DNA of 64,000 nt from JAIBJN01 sp963825255 (GCA_963825255.1 CAWGSF010000001.1:186001-250000), one strand, 5' to 3'; positions 17,956 to 28,994 are shown, counted from the stretch's first letter. Made by a program: numbers and translations. The notes: generated by a model not told the origin, from the sequence alone.

Positions 17956-19436
17956 GGGAGGGCGCCGACGCCGTCTGCGGCGTCGACCTCGGCTCCCAGG
18001 GCTCGTGTCTCGCCGTGTTCGCCGCCGACGGCGAGCGGCTGGCGACCACCTACCAGTCGTACCCCGTCAGCTTTCCGCGCCCGGGCTGGGCCGAGCAGGA
18101 CCCGGCCGACTGGGAGCAGGCGCTCCTGGCCGGCTTCGCCGACCTGGGCGGCCACGTCGACCTGCGACGGATCGCGGCGGTGTCGTTCGCCTCCCAGCTC
18201 GACGGGCTCGTCTCGGTGGACGAGCGGGCGACCCCTCTCCGGCCGGCGATCATCTGGATGGACCGCCGGGCCGACGGGCTGTGCCGCGAGGTGGCCGAGC
18301 GGATCGCGCCCGAGGAGTGGTACCGGCGCTCGGGCTGCAATCTCGACGGCTCGCACGTCGCCGCCAAGATCGCCTGGACCGAGCAGGACGGCACGCGGGC
18401 CGACCGCCACCTGCTCCCGGGCTCGTATCTCCTCCGGGTCAGCTCGGGCGTCGACGCGGTCGATCCCGCGAACGCCTCGTCCTCGATGGCGCTCGATCCC
18501 GACCGCCTGTCCTGGGACGGCGAGCTCCTCGACGCCTTCGGGGTCGCGGAGGCCACCCTGCCGCCGGTCGTGCCGTCGCACGAGCCCGTCGGGACCGTCA
18601 CGGCCGGGTTCGCGTCCGCGACGGGGCTCTCGCCGGAGACGCTCGTCGTCTGCGGATGCGGGGACGAGATGGGCGCGACGCTCGGCGCGGGCGTTACAGA
18701 ACCGGGCGCAGTCTGCGACGTCCTCGGGACGGCCGAGCCCGTCTGCGCGGTCACCGAGAGCCCGCTTCGCGACCCGACGCGGGTCACGGAGTGCCACCCC
18801 CATGCGGCGCCGGGGCGCTGGCTGCTCGAGAATCCCGGCTGGGCCTCGGGCGCGGCGTACCGCTGGTTCCGCGACGAGCTCGGCGGTGCGGACTACGAGG
18901 AGCTGAACCGGCTCGCAGCCTCGGCGCCCGCAGGTAGCGACGGCCTCGTGTTCCTGCCCTGGATGGGCGGCGCGATGGCTCCGGTCTGGGACGCGGACGC
19001 GCGTGGCGGCTGGTACGGGCTCACGCCCGCCCACGGGCGCGCGCACCTCTGCCGGGCGCTCCTGGAGGGCTCGGTGCACGCGTTCAGAGACGTCGTCGAG
19101 GCGATTCGCGCCGCGGGGCTTGTCACGGAGCGGATCGTCTGCGTCGCCGGCGGCGCCCGCTCGCCGCTCGTCCGGCAGATGCGCGCCGACGCCACCGGGC
19201 TCCCGGTGGGCTGGTCCGAGGACGTGGAGACGACCGCGCGCGGCGCCGCCATGCTCGCCGCCGCCGGTGCCGGCTTCCACGAGAGCGTCGAGGCGGCCGC
19301 GGCCGCCATGGCGCGCCCCGCCGCCGAGACCCACGCGCCGGATCCCGCGGACGCCGAGCTGCTCGAGGGTGGGTACCGCCGGTACCGGCGGCTCTTCGAC
19401 GCGCTCGCGCCCGCCTTCGAGGAGCTCGCCTGCTAG
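17952..19436 (+). CDS. FGGY-family sugar/polyol kinase
   Basis: 494-residue carbohydrate kinase of the FGGY family with the sugar kinase/actin fold. Phosphate 1 motif is VCGVDLGSQGSCLAVF at the N-terminus; IIWMDRRADG and the second-domain ATP motif DVLGTAEPVC follow; the adenosine motif is VCVAGGARSPLVRQM near residue 395. GTG 17952 overlaps the aldolase stop (GTGA). The neighbours suggest it phosphorylates the ketose made by the dehydrogenase before the aldolase cuts it. Closest in pattern to xylulokinase-like proteins; true substrate unknown. Confidence 0.85.
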   Translation: MREGADAVCGVDLGSQGSCLAVFAADGERLATTYQSYPVSFPRPGWAEQDPADWEQALLAGFADLGGHVDLRRIAAVSFASQLDGLVSVDERATPLRPAIIWMDRRADGLCREVAERIAPEEWYRRSGCNLDGSHVAAKIAWTEQDGTRADRHLLPGSYLLRVSSGVDAVDPANASSSMALDPDRLSWDGELLDAFGVAEATLPPVVPSHEPVGTVTAGFASATGLSPETLVVCGCGDEMGATLGAGVTEPGAVCDVLGTAEPVCAVTESPLRDPTRVTECHPHAAPGRWLLENPGWASGAAYRWFRDELGGADYEELNRLAASAPAGSDGLVFLPWMGGAMAPVWDADARGGWYGLTPAHGRAHLCRALLEGSVHAFRDVVEAIRAAGLVTERIVCVAGGARSPLVRQMRADATGLPVGWSEDVETTARGAAMLAAAGAGFHESVEAAAAAMARPAAETHAPDPADAELLEGGYRRYRRLFDALAPAFEELAC

Positions 19437-20435
19437 CGGTCGAGCTCCGGGGCTTCGGCGGGCCGGAGCAGCTCGTCCCGGCGGAGATCCCGGACCCGGA
19501 GCCCGGTCCCGGACAGGTGCGGCGTCGACCTGGTCGCCGCGTCGCTCAACCGCCGTGAGTGGTGGATCCGCCGCGGAGGAAGCGCGGCGCTCCCCGCCGT
19601 GCTCGGCTCGGACGGGGCCGGGATCGTCTCCGCCGTCGGCGACGGCGTCGACGCGCCGGCCGTCGGAGACGAGGTCGTCATCGATCCCGCGCTCGACTGG
19701 GGCGAGGACGAGGACGCCCCGGGCCCCGACTTCCGCATCCTGGGCGTCCCCGACCAGGGGACATACGCGGAGCGGATCGTGGTCGCGGCCCACCAGGTCC
19801 GACCGAGGCCGCAGGGATACACGTGGCTCGAGGCGGCGGCGCTCCCGCTCGCGGGGCTGACGGCCTGGCGGGCGGCCGTGACGCACGCCCGCGCGGGCCC
19901 GGGGCGCACGATCCTCGTCCCCGGGGCCGGCGGGGGCGTGGCCACGTTCGTCGTCCAGATCGCCGCGGCGCTCGGTGCCCGCGTCCTCGTCACGACGTCG
20001 AGCGAGGAGAAGCTCGCCCGTGCCCGCTCGCTCGGAGCGGAGGGCGGCGCTCTCTACACCGACGAGAGCTGGCCCGAGCAGGTCGCCCCGGTCGACGCAG
20101 TCGTCGACTCGGTCGGCGCCGCGGTCTGGGCGGGCTCGCTCGCCGCGCTTTCGCCCGGCGGCCGGCTCGTCTGCTTCGCGGACACGGTCGGCGAGGAGGG
20201 CCATGTCCGGCTGGACGAGCTCTTCCACGACCAGCTGCGCATCCAGGGGACGACGATGGGAAGCCCGCGTGAGTTCGACGCGCTCCTCGCCCACGTCGCC
20301 GGGGCGAGCTGGCGGCCGGTGATCGACAGCGTCTATCCCCTTCGGGAGATCGCCGCCGCCCACGAGCGCCTCGACGCGACCGACCGCTTCGGGAAGGTGG
20401 TCCTCGTGATCGACGAGGCGCGGGCCGGGGCCTGA
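19430..20435 (+). CDS. MDR/quinone-oxidoreductase-like reductase, one frameshift, possible CTG start
   Basis: Zinc-free medium-chain reductase, about 333 residues. Family opening AVELRGFGGPEQLVPAEIPD begins directly at the kinase stop with no ATG, GTG or TTG; CTG 19430 lies five bases after GAGGAG and overlaps the kinase end. An extra base near 19519 breaks the frame after PEPGPGQVR; coding resumes as VDLVAASLNRREWW. The nucleotide-binding loop is VPGAGGGVATFVVQ and the tail FGKVVLVID is typical. No catalytic-zinc Cys/His set. It may reduce the aldehyde released by the aldolase; that is inference from position. Confidence 0.75.
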
Positions 20436-20456
20436 GCCCCGGCCCGCGCTCCGTTC

Positions 20457-22073
20457 CTAGAGCTCTCCCTCGTTGATGAAGCGGCCCGCCCGCTCGTACT
20501 TCTCGGGGCGGGAGGAGCGGAGGATGAGTGCGTAGACCAGGGCGGCTACCGGCACGAGCACGCCGATGATCCCGAGCCAGGTGATGTCGATCTCGAACCC
20601 GCCCCACGGCCCGATCTGGCCGAGCTCCTTGACGTAGAGCACGTCGCCGGCGGCGAGCGAGCTCAGGTACTTGTAACAGAGGTAGAGCACCAGGACCTGA
20701 GCAAGGAAGCCGATCCAGGCACAGACGGTGGTCTTCCAGAAGCTCCGCTCTTCGGGAGGCAGCTTGCGGAAGTACGCCCAGACGGACAGAGACGTCAGCG
20801 CCTGGACGAGGATGATCCAGATCACGCCCTGAACCGCGATCCAGTAGTAGACGTCGAGCCCGGTGTGGCCGGCGAACCTGAAGATGAGGACGATCGCGAG
20901 GGCGATGGCGCGCCTGGGTGATGACGGCGACGTGCGGCGTCTTGTGCTTCGGGATGGGTGCGGCCCAGCGCCCTGGGCAGGAGCCCCTCGCGGCCGAGCG
21001 AGTACGTGTAGCGCAGCCCCGCGTTGTTCAGGGCCGCGGCACAGGCGAAGGCGCCGGTGATGATGAAGACCGACATCAGCTGCCCCAGCCAGGTGCCGAT
21101 GAGCTCGTTCGCCGGCACGACGTTGTAGTTCAGGTAGTCGACGGCGATCTCGCCGCCGAAGACGGTCGTCGACCCCCGCGGTGAGCGCGTCGAACGCCTC
21201 GTTGCCGGGCCCGTACGAGCTGACCGAGGCCCACGCCGCCAGTGTGTAGAGGACGCCGACGAAGACACAGGAGACGTAGACCGCGATCGGGATCGTCCGG
21301 TGCGGGTCCTTCGACTCCTCCGCGTAGTTGGGCGCGGCCTCGAACCCCACCCACGACCAGAAGGCGATGAAGATGCCGAGGCCGAACGCGATGCCCTTGA
21401 ACGCGTTCCAGGGGAGCACCGGGGCGATCGAGACGCCGTCGTTGCCGCCCTGGACGAAGACGCCGATCGTGAAGGCGAAGATGATGAACAGCTCGGTGAT
21501 CAGGAAGACGCCGAGGATCTTGGCCGAGATCGGAATGTCGAAGTAGCCGAGCGCCGAGATGCCGATGATGCCGAGGATCGCGAACCAGATCCAGTTGATC
21601 GGACTCTCCATGTCGAAGGCGGACGCGACCTTCGCCTGGGCGAAGGCGGCGAAGCCGCCGATCAGCGACGCGCCGAAGAGCGTGTACGCCGCGGCGAGCG
21701 AGAGGCCGGACACCATTCCCAGCGTCCGGCCGAGCCCGTGGCTGACGTAGGTGAACATGCCGCCCGCGGCACGGAGCTTGCGTGCCATCTGGACGTATGC
21801 GACCGAGAAGATGGTCAGGACGATCGTCGCGAAGAAGAACGCGGCCGGCGCGTACTTCTCGTTCCCCGCGCCGACGGCGAACGGGAAGTTGAACATGAAG
21901 ACGGCCAGCGGCGCCGAGCCGGTGATGCAGAGGAAGAGGACGAGAAGAAGGCCGACCGAGCTGGATCGCAGCTTCTCGACGCTCTCATCGGCGCCGATAT
22001 CGATCGAGGTAACGGTGCCCTCGTGAACCAGGTGCGGATGAACCGCTCCGCCTCCAGCTTCAGAGCTAGACAT
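20457..22073 (-). CDS. APC-superfamily amino acid/polyamine permease, two frameshifts
   Basis: Cation-coupled uptake permease of about 540 residues with 12 predicted helices. ATG 22073. The first helices carry the APC signature (FLCITGSAPLAVFMFNFPFAVGAG split over residues 45-75) and the GGMFTYVSHGLGR motif. Coding leaves the main frame near 21178 (after FDALTAG) and returns near 20930; the middle piece NYNVVPANELIGTWLGQLMS is in another frame. Both shifts are single-base. It stands at the head of the amine/amide catabolism genes and probably imports an amino acid or polyamine. Exact substrate unknown. Confidence 0.8.
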   Translation of the reverse strand: MSSSEAGGGAVHPHLVHEGTVTSIDIGADESVEKLRSSSVGLLLVLFLCITGSAPLAVFMFNFPFAVGAGNEKYAPAAFFFATIVLTIFSVAYVQMARKLRAAGGMFTYVSHGLGRTLGMVSGLSLAAAYTLFGASLIGGFAAFAQAKVASAFDMESPINWIWFAILGIIGISALGYFDIPISAKILGVFLITELFIIFAFTIGVFVQGGNDGVSIAPVLPWNAFKGIAFGLGIFIAFWSWVGFEAAPNYAEESKDPHRTIPIAVYVSCVFVGVLYTLAAWASVSSYGPGNEAFDALTAGVDDRLRRRDRRRLPELQRRAGERAHRHLAGAADVGLHHHRRLRLCRGPEQRGAALHVLARPRGAPAQGAGPHPSRSTRRRTSPSSPRRAIALAIVLIFRFAGHTGLDVYYWIAVQGVIWIILVQALTSLSVWAYFRKLPPEERSFWKTTVCAWIGFLAQVLVLYLCYKYLSSLAAGDVLYVKELGQIGPWGGFEIDITWLGIIGVLVPVAALVYALILRSSRPEKYERAGRFINEGEL

Positions 22074-22182
22074 AGCGCCTCCGGGTTCGAGTTCTGCCGT
22101 CTCCCCGCGGCAATCCGGTAAGAGAGAGGCGCGTATCGTGCCGCATTCGCGGCGAGAAGTAAACAGCCCCGAGGGTCGGGAA

Positions 22183-23128
22183 TTAGTCGCCCGTGAAGAT
22201 CGCGTCCGGCAGGAAGCAGGCGACGATCCAGTTCGGCGCGTCGACGACCTCGGTGATCTTGAGGTCGGCGGCGAGCGAGCAGAGGACGTACGCGTCCTCG
22301 GGCGAGAGGCCGCGACGGTCGACGAGATGGTCGATCATGCCGCGAACGGCCGACCGCGACGCCTCCATGAGGTCGCTCTCGACGCCGGTGGTCGCGAACC
22401 AGCCCCCCGAGTCGACGCGGGGCGTCAGCGAGCCGGGCGGACGGCGGAGCGCCGGCGAGCGAATCGTCATTCCCCGCTCGAGCGAGACGCGGAGCGTCGT
22501 GCGCATCTGGCACTCGAGGCCGGAGATGCACACCTCGCCGTCCCCCTGCGCCGCATGCGCGTCGCCCAAGCGAGAGCAGGGCGCCCGGAGCGCCCACCGG
22601 GAGGTAGAGCGTCGAGCCCGCCGTCACGTGCCGCAGGTCGATGTTCCCGCCGCCCGCGTGCGGCGGCGGGATGGGGACGTCGTGCATCCCCGGCCCCGGC
22701 ACGCCGGTGGTGCCGCAGAACGGCTCGATCGGGATCGCACGCCGGGGACGAGCTCGGTCGCGTCGCCTTCCGTCAGGTCGAAGACCCGGAGGTACGGGCC
22801 GTCGATCTCGCCCGGAGGGAAGCAGGCCGAAGCCAGGCAGGATCGCCGCCCAGCCCCAGTCGGGCACCTCGAAGCCGAGGAATTCGACGGCGAGCACGTC
22901 GCCGGGCTCCGCGCCCGCCACGTGGATCGGCCCGGCCAGCGGGTAGATGGCGTCGAAGTCCAGCGCGAGGAGATCCTCGGCCGTCGAGTCCCTGCCGATC
23001 TGCCCGCCCGCGAAGTCGTCGGTCTCGACCACGACCACGTCTCCGGGCTCGACGTGCAGCACGGGCTCGATGTCGACGTCCCAGCGCCGGTGCGTGGGCG
23101 TCTCCCGGCTGATCAGGTGCTCGGCCAA
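22183..23128 (-). CDS. Acetamidase/formamidase family protein, three frameshifts
   Basis: Hydrolyses a short amide to ammonia and an acid (FmdA/AmdA family), about 315 residues. TTG 23128 begins AEHLISRETPTHRRWD. Family blocks are visible across frames: GPIHVAGAEPGDVLAVEFL, then IPIEPFCGTTGVPGPG, then GGNIDLRHVTAGSTLYLPV, then MGDAHAAQGDGEVCISGLE, with Asp/His and Glu expected at the metal site. Shifts lie near 22822, 22740 and 22570. All are one base, so a working gene is likely once corrected. It begins one base after the SDR stop, so they are co-transcribed. Confidence 0.8.
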
Positions 23129-23129
23129 G

Positions 23130-23911
23130 CTACGCCGACTGGACTGCGGCGAGCGACTCGGGGAGCGTCTGGCCGCCGTCGACGACGATCGTCTGTCCCG
23201 TGATGTACCCGGCCTCGTCGGTCGCGAGGAAGAGCGCCGCCGCCCCGATCTCCTCGACCTCTCCGAGACGACCGAGCGGAATCGCCGCCGTCATCGCCGC
23301 GAGGTAGTCCTCGCCGAGCTCCTCGAGCCCCTCGCTGACGACGTTGCCCGGCAGGACCGCGTTGATGGTGATGCCCCTTGGGCGCGAGCTCGATGCACGC
23401 GGTGCGGAGGAAGCCGAGCTGCGCCGCCTTCGTCGCGCCGTAGTGGGACCAGCCGGGGAAGCCCGGTGATCGGGCCGGTGATCGAGCTCGTGAGGATCAC
23501 GCGTCCGTGGCCGGAGCGCTCGAGGTAGGGCAGGCAGGCCTTGACCGTGAGCATGCAGCCCTTGACGTTCGTGGCGAAGATCGAGTCGATGTCCTCCTCG
23601 GTCATGTCGGCGAGCTTGACGTCGGGGAAGACGCCCGCGTTCGCGCAGAGCACGTCGATGCCGCCGAACCGAGACGCTGTCTCGTCCGCCAGCCGCTCGC
23701 AGTCGGCGGCGTTGCGGATGTCGCCGCCGACGTAGGCCACCTCGCCGCCCTGGCCGGACAGGTCCTGCACGGCCGCCGCGCCGACCTCGGGGTCGCGGCC
23801 GTTCACGACGACGTTCGCGCCGGCGCGCGCGAACACGCCGGCGATTCCCTTGCCGATGCCCTTCGTCCCGCCGGTGACGAGCACCGTGCGACCGGTGATC
23901 GGTGTGAACAT
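23130..23911 (-). CDS. Short-chain dehydrogenase/reductase, two frameshifts
   Basis: Classical SDR of about 258 residues. Cofactor motif GGTKGIGKGIAG (about 14-25), NAG motif LCANAGVF, catalytic Ser in ILTSSITG, and after a shift near 23463 the catalytic pair in SHYGATKAA (Tyr-x-x-x-Lys). A second extra base (an added G) near 23380 returns coding to ITINAVLPGN and the C-terminal GYITGQTIVVDGGQ. ATG 23911. It sits between the formamidase and a divergent FAD oxidase. Substrate unknown. Confidence 0.8.
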
Positions 23912-23954
23912 CGGCCGGATTCTACGAGGTGCAGGGCGCTGGTACGGTCCGCCG

Positions 23955-25131
23955 GTGACCACGTCGGTCGACACGGCGATCGTCGGCGCGGGCATCTTCG
24001 GGCTGGCGACCGCCCACGCCCTCTGCCGCGACGGCGCCGGCACGGTGGCCCTGTTCGACCGCGGCATGCCGAGCGACGGCGACTCCGGCCGGTCGTTCTC
24101 GATGGTACGGCGGCACTACTCGAATCCCGTCGTCGCCCGGCTGGCCATGGCAGGCTCGAAGACGATCATGGACTGGCAGGACGAGGTGGGCGTGGCCGAT
24201 GCGGGGTACGTCCGGTGCGGCTACCTGCTCACCGTGCCCGAGCGACTGGTCGACGCCTGCCGCGGGAACGTCGCGATGCTCGAGGCTCTCGGCCTGGACA
24301 CCCGGTTCCTCGAGCCGGACGAGATCCACGACGTCGAGCCGGAGCTCTCGCTCGACGGCGTCGCGGGCGCCGCGTACGAGCCGGACGGCGGCTTCGCCGA
24401 CGCTCAGAAGATGTGCCTCGGCTGGTTCGCGGCCGCGACGCGCAACGGTCTCCGCCCGCACCTCGGCCTGGCGGTGGACGCCGTCCGCGTGGAGGCGGGG
24501 CGCGCGGTCGGCCTCGAGACGGCGAACGGCTTCGTCCCGGCCGGCCAGGTCGTCCTGGCGGCGGGAGCCTGGGCGAACGACCTCCTGCGGCCGCTGGGCG
24601 CCGAGCAGCCGATCGAGCTCAGGCGGCTCCAGGTGCTCGTGGCCCGCAGCCGGGCCCGGCGGGCCGCTGCCCTCGGCGGTCTGCTCGGACGCGGTCACGA
24701 ACGTCGTCGTCCGCCCCGACCGCGGGACGGCAGTTCTGCGCGGTCGCCTACGCGGGCGAGGATCTGCTCGAGCGGGCCGACGACTGCGACCACGGCCTCT
24801 CCGCAGGGCTACGAGGACGCCGTCCGCGAGGGCCTGCGGGCGCGGTACCCGCGGCTGGCCGGCTTCGAGCTCGTGCGCGGCTTCGCCGGGCCGTACGACG
24901 TCACCCCCGACTGGAATCCGATCGTCGGCCCGTGCCCCGGCATCGACGGACCTGTATCTCGCCGTCGGCTGGAGCGGCCACGGCTTCAAGCTCTCGCCGG
25001 CGGTGGGCGAGGTCGTGGCCGCCGAGGTCAGCGGCCGGACGCCGCCGATCGACGTCGGCGAGCTGCGACCGGAGCGCTTCGCGGAGGGGCGCCTGCTTCG
25101 CCTGGCCTACGGGCCCGGCGCCCGCGCCTAG
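23955..25131 (+). CDS. FAD-dependent oxidoreductase (DAO/sarcosine oxidase-like), three frameshifts
   Basis: Flavin amine oxidase of the D-amino-acid/sarcosine oxidase superfamily, about 390 residues. GTG 23955 leads into the dinucleotide motif AIVGAGIFGLATAHAL. The sarcosine-oxidase-like SFSMVRRHYSNPVVARLA follows near residue 50, and the FAD-closing motif is LYLAVGWSGHGFKLSPA near the end. Extra bases near 24655, 24800 and 24950 break the frame; the segments join cleanly. Stop shares a ctag with the convergent GlpD gene. Probably oxidises a secondary amine or imino acid; target undetermined. Confidence 0.78.
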
Positions 25132-26730
25132 CCGTCCATGACGGCCCGGTAGGCCGCCGCCGCGGCGGCGTCGTCCGGCGCCGTCTCGGCCGCTTCCTCG
25201 GCGTCCCGCAGCCTCCGGTAGCGGTCGAGCTCCTCCGCGGCGCGCGCGTCGGACCAGCCGAGCGCCGGCGCGACGAGCGGGGCGATCGACAGCGGCCGCG
25301 GCGCGGCCGCGGTCGGCGGCTTCGATCGACGCGCGGGTGCGCCGGGAGAGGATGTCGTCGAGGTCGAGCGCGCCCTGGTGCGTGACCGCGTGGACGGCCT
25401 CGGCCGCGATGTACCGACCGGCGCCGGGGAGCGGGGCCGCCAGCACCGGGTCGGCCTCGGCGAGCTGGAGCACCTCCTCCGCGCAGCCGCCGTGGCGGAG
25501 CCGGATGCGATCGGAGCTCTCCGACGGCGTCTCCGCCCCCAGGAGCGGCAGCCGCTCCGTGGTCGACGGGGCCGCCGACCCGAGGTCCCGGGAAGCTGCG
25601 TCGACCGCGTCCCGTGCCATGACGCGGTAGGTCGTGTACTTGCCGCCGGCGATCGCGGTCAGCCCGGGAAGGGGCGAGAACAGCCGGTGCTCGCGCGAGA
25701 GCCTCGTCGTGTCGGCGGCGCCGTCGGCCGCCACGAGCGGACGGAGACCCGCGAACACGCCGTGGATCTGCGACGGCTCCACCGGCCTCGCCAGGACGCT
25801 GTTGACCTTGGCGAGCAGGTACTCGATGTCGCTCCGGTTGGCGACCGGCCGGTCGACCTCGCCCTCCCACTCGGTGTCGGTGTCGCCCAGGAGCCAGTAG
25901 TCCGAGCCCCAGGGGATCGCATGGAAGACGCTCTTCTCCGTGCGCATGAAGAGGCCCGATCGCATCGGGATCGACGAGCGCGGGACGATCAGGTGCACGC
26001 CCTTCGAGGGTCGCAGGGAGCTCTGCGCGCGACCGGTGGCGAGCTCGAGCAGCCCGTCCGTGCCGACGCCGACGGCGACGATCGTGTGTCGAGCGCGGAT
26101 CTCGAGGGGGCGACCGGCAAGCGAGTCCTCGGCCCGAACGCCGACGATCCGGCCCGTCTCGTCCCGGAGGAAGTCCACGGCGCGAGCCCTCGTCGCGATC
26201 GACGCGCCGTGGGCCGCGGCCGTGCGGGCCACGTAGACGGCGAAGAGCGCGTCGTCCTCCTGGGCGTCGTGGAACTGCACCGCCCCGACCAGCGAATCGG
26301 GCCGGAGCGCCGGCGCGGCGGCCAGCGCCGAGCGATGGGAGAGATGCCGCGCCCGCGGGAGGTGTCGGCCCGCCCAGGTGTCGTAGAGGAGCAGGCCGGC
26401 CCCGATGTACGGACGCTCCCAGCCGCGGTGCTTCAGGGGGAAGAGGAACTCGACCGGCCGCACGAGGTGGGGCGCGAGCCGGGTCAGGAGCAGGCGCCGC
26501 TCGCGCAGGGCCTCGCGGACGAGCCCGAACTCGAGCATCTCGAGGTAGCGCAGCCCGCCGTGGATCAGCTTGCTCGAGCGGCTCGAGGTGCCCACGGCCA
26601 GGTCCTGCGCCTCGATCAGCCCGACCGCGAGACCCCTCGACGCCGCGTCGAGCGCGCAGCCGACGCCGGTGATCCCGCCGCCGACGACGAGGACGTCGAG
26701 CTCGCTCCCGTGCCAGGCGGCCCACGGCAT
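25128..26730 (-). CDS. glpD: FAD glycerol-3-phosphate dehydrogenase (GlpD-like), one frameshift
   Basis: Membrane-associated flavoprotein oxidising sn-glycerol-3-phosphate to dihydroxyacetone phosphate and feeding quinones, about 533 residues. ATG 26730. FAD motif VLVVGGGITGVGCALDAA (about 14-31), family motif SSRSSKLIHGGLRYLE (about 50-65), LFPLKHRGWERPY, IPWGSDYWLLGDTD and GGKYTTYR are all present. A single shift near 25315 lies in the C-terminal helical domain. The glycerol kinase gene is 34 bp upstream, so glycerol uptake and oxidation are likely one unit. Confidence 0.9.
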
Positions 26731-26764
26731 CCGCCCGCGACCCCGGGCTGAGGACGCCCTCGGG

Positions 26765-28217
26765 TCATGACTCCGCTCGCATGTGGACCTCCACCGCCTC
26801 CCGCCAGCGGTCGCGCTCCCGCGCGCGACCCGCCGGGTCCAGGCTCGGAGCCACGCGGCGAACCACACCGGGTGCGGCGACGCTCCCGTCGAGCAACCCG
26901 GCCGCCTCCCCGGCCAGCGCGGCGATGCCCCGGGCGGTCGCCTCCGGCTCGTCGGTGACCTCGAGCGTCGACCCGGACAGGTCGGCCACGGCCTGGAGCA
27001 GGCTCTCGTGCGCGGAGAGGCCGCCGCCCACCCGAACCACGGTCGCCGTCGATCTCCGCGTCGACGGCCTCAAGCGCGTCGGCGATCTGGTGGGCGACGC
27101 CGGCAAGGCCGGCCGCCGTCAGGTCGGCCGCGGCCGTCGCACTGGTCGCGCCGAGGATCGTGATGCGATCGGCGCCGTGCCAGTGGGGCGTGCCGAGGCC
27201 CGCCGGCGCCGGGACGACGAGCGGGTGCGGGCGAGACCAGTCGGGCGCGGGGGCGGAGCGCGTGTCGGCGAAGCCCATGCCGGCGAGCACGTCCAGCGCA
27301 TTGCCCGCGTTGGCGCAGAACGCCTCGAGGGCATACGTCGCTCCCGAGGCGCGTTCCCACGCAGCCGTCGCCAGGACCCCCGCGGGAGGATCGGGGCGCT
27401 CGGCGCCCGCGTTCAGCCAGAGGAAGGCGCCCGTCCCCAGCGTCAGCGCCGCCGTGCCCGGTGACGTGCACCCCTGGCCGTAGAGCGCCGCCGGCTGGTC
27501 GCCGAGCATCGCCGCGAGCGGCGCGTCGAGCCCCGCCACCGCCCCTGACAAGTGGATTCCGAGGTCGTCGGAGCGCCTGATCTCGGGCAGCAGGGCCGTC
27601 GGCACGCCGAACAGGTCGATGAGCTCTGGGTCCCAGCGCAGGGTCCCGAGGTCGACGAGTAGCGTCCGGCAGGCATTCGACGGCTCCGCGACGTGGGCCG
27701 TGCCGCCGCTGAGGTGCCAGGCGAGCCACCCGGCGACGTCGCCGAAAGCCAGCTCACCCGCCTCGGCGCGCTCGCGGAGCGGCGGGTCGGCGTCCAGGAG
27801 CCAGGCGACCTTCGGCGCGGAGAAGGTCGCATCGAGGGTGAGGCCGGTCTTCGCGCGCACGGCGCCGGCCTCCGGCCGCTCGGCGAGCGACGTGATGAGA
27901 TCGGCCGCCCGCTGGTCCTGCCAGCTCACCACCGGGGTGACGGCGCGCCCGGTCGCGCGCTCCCAGAGGACGAACGACTCCGTCTGGCACGCGATGCCGA
28001 TCGCCGCGACGGCGGTCCCCACCTCCGCCGCCACCTCGGCGATCGCCTCCAGCGCCCCGGCCAGCACCTCGTCGGGATCGTGCTCGACCATGCCCGGCGA
28101 CGGTCGCCGGGTCGAGACCCGACGAACGGCCGTTCCTCGCTGTCGCAGGTCCCGGTCGTACGCGATACAGCGGGTGCTGGAGCTGCCCTGGTCGAGCGCG
28201 AGGATCACGTCCGGCAC
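26765..28217 (-). CDS. glpK: Glycerol kinase-like FGGY kinase, one frameshift
   Basis: About 484 residues. GTG 28217. N-terminal phosphate motif LALDQGSSSTRCIAYD, then WQDQRAAD and PSNACRTLLVDLGTLRWDPE (the last is the glycerol-kinase TNASRT-type segment with Cys replacing the usual Ser). The ATP motif is ALTLGTGAFLWLN. A shift near 27045 precedes the adenosine motif VVRVGGGLSAHE. Followed directly by glpD. The SNACRT variant leaves some doubt whether glycerol is the only substrate. Confidence 0.82.
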
Positions 28218-28229
28218 GCTGGCTGTCTA

Positions 28230-28994
28230 TCAGGCAGAGGCGGCGGCGTCCGGGGCGTCCTCGCGCAGCCGCTCGCGCGCAGCGGCCACGAAGGCGCGGA
28301 CGATCGAGCTCTCCGGCTCGGCCTCCGGGTGCCACTGGACGCCCAGCACCCACCGCCCGTCCTCCGCCTCGATGGCCTCGGGGAGACCGTCCTCGGTCGC
28401 GCGCCCGCTGACGACGAGACCGGCGCCGAGCGCGTCGATCGCCTGGTGGTGGTGGCAGCACGCCTCGTGCACCGACTCCCGGGCGGCGCGGGCCGCGAGG
28501 GAGCCGTCTTCGAGCGCGAAGTGGTTCTCGGTCCCGTCGAAGCGCCCGAGCCTGCGCCGGTGGATGCTCTCGCCCCGCTCGTCGGCGAGGTCCTGGCGCA
28601 GCGTCCCGCCGAACGCGACGTTCAGGATCTGCATCCCCCGGCAGATCGCGAGCACGGGCAGGTCGCGCTCGAGCGCCGCGCGGAGCACGGCGAGCTCGAA
28701 GGCGTCGCGGTCCGGGTAGGTCGTCTCCGTCCCCGGCTCGCGCTCGCTGCCGTAGGTCGCCGGGTCGATGTCGGCGCCGCCGATCAGCATCAGCCCGTCC
28801 ACGAGGTCGACGAGGGTCTCGGGAGCGCGACTGTCGACGGGAAGGATGACGGCGCGGCCGCCGGCGCTCTGGACGGCGCTCACGTAGGAGTCGGCGACGA
28901 GGTGCGCGGTCTGCTCCCAGAAGCTCCAGCGCGCGGACTCCCTGACGGCGCAGATGCCGACGACGGGGAGCGGATCGTCAGACCGCGCGCTCAT
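28230..28994 (-). CDS. puuD: Gamma-glutamyl-GABA hydrolase-type class I amidotransferase (PuuD-like)
   Basis: 254-residue class I glutamine-amidotransferase-fold hydrolase of the PuuD family, which frees GABA (or another amine product) from its gamma-glutamyl form. Catalytic Cys in LAICRGMQILNV (about 110), His/Glu in VQWHPEAE (about 227). IGGADIDPATYG is the PuuD signature. ATG 28994 lies inside the last codons of the ligase gene (17-bp overlap), so the two are co-translated. PuuA and PuuD catalyse the first and last gamma-glutamyl steps of the Puu putrescine pathway. Confidence 0.86.
   Translation of the reverse strand: MSARSDDPLPVVGICAVRESARWSFWEQTAHLVADSYVSAVQSAGGRAVILPVDSRAPETLVDLVDGLMLIGGADIDPATYGSEREPGTETTYPDRDAFELAVLRAALERDLPVLAICRGMQILNVAFGGTLRQDLADERGESIHRRRLGRFDGTENHFALEDGSLAARAARESVHEACCHHHQAIDALGAGLVVSGRATEDGLPEAIEAEDGRWVLGVQWHPEAEPESSIVRAFVAAARERLREDAPDAAASA

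Noticed and set aside
26765..28217. Glycerol kinase gene called a xylulokinase
   Set aside because: The SNACRT-type segment, DQGSSSTR opening and the adjoining glpD favour glycerol, though the Cys variant leaves some doubt.
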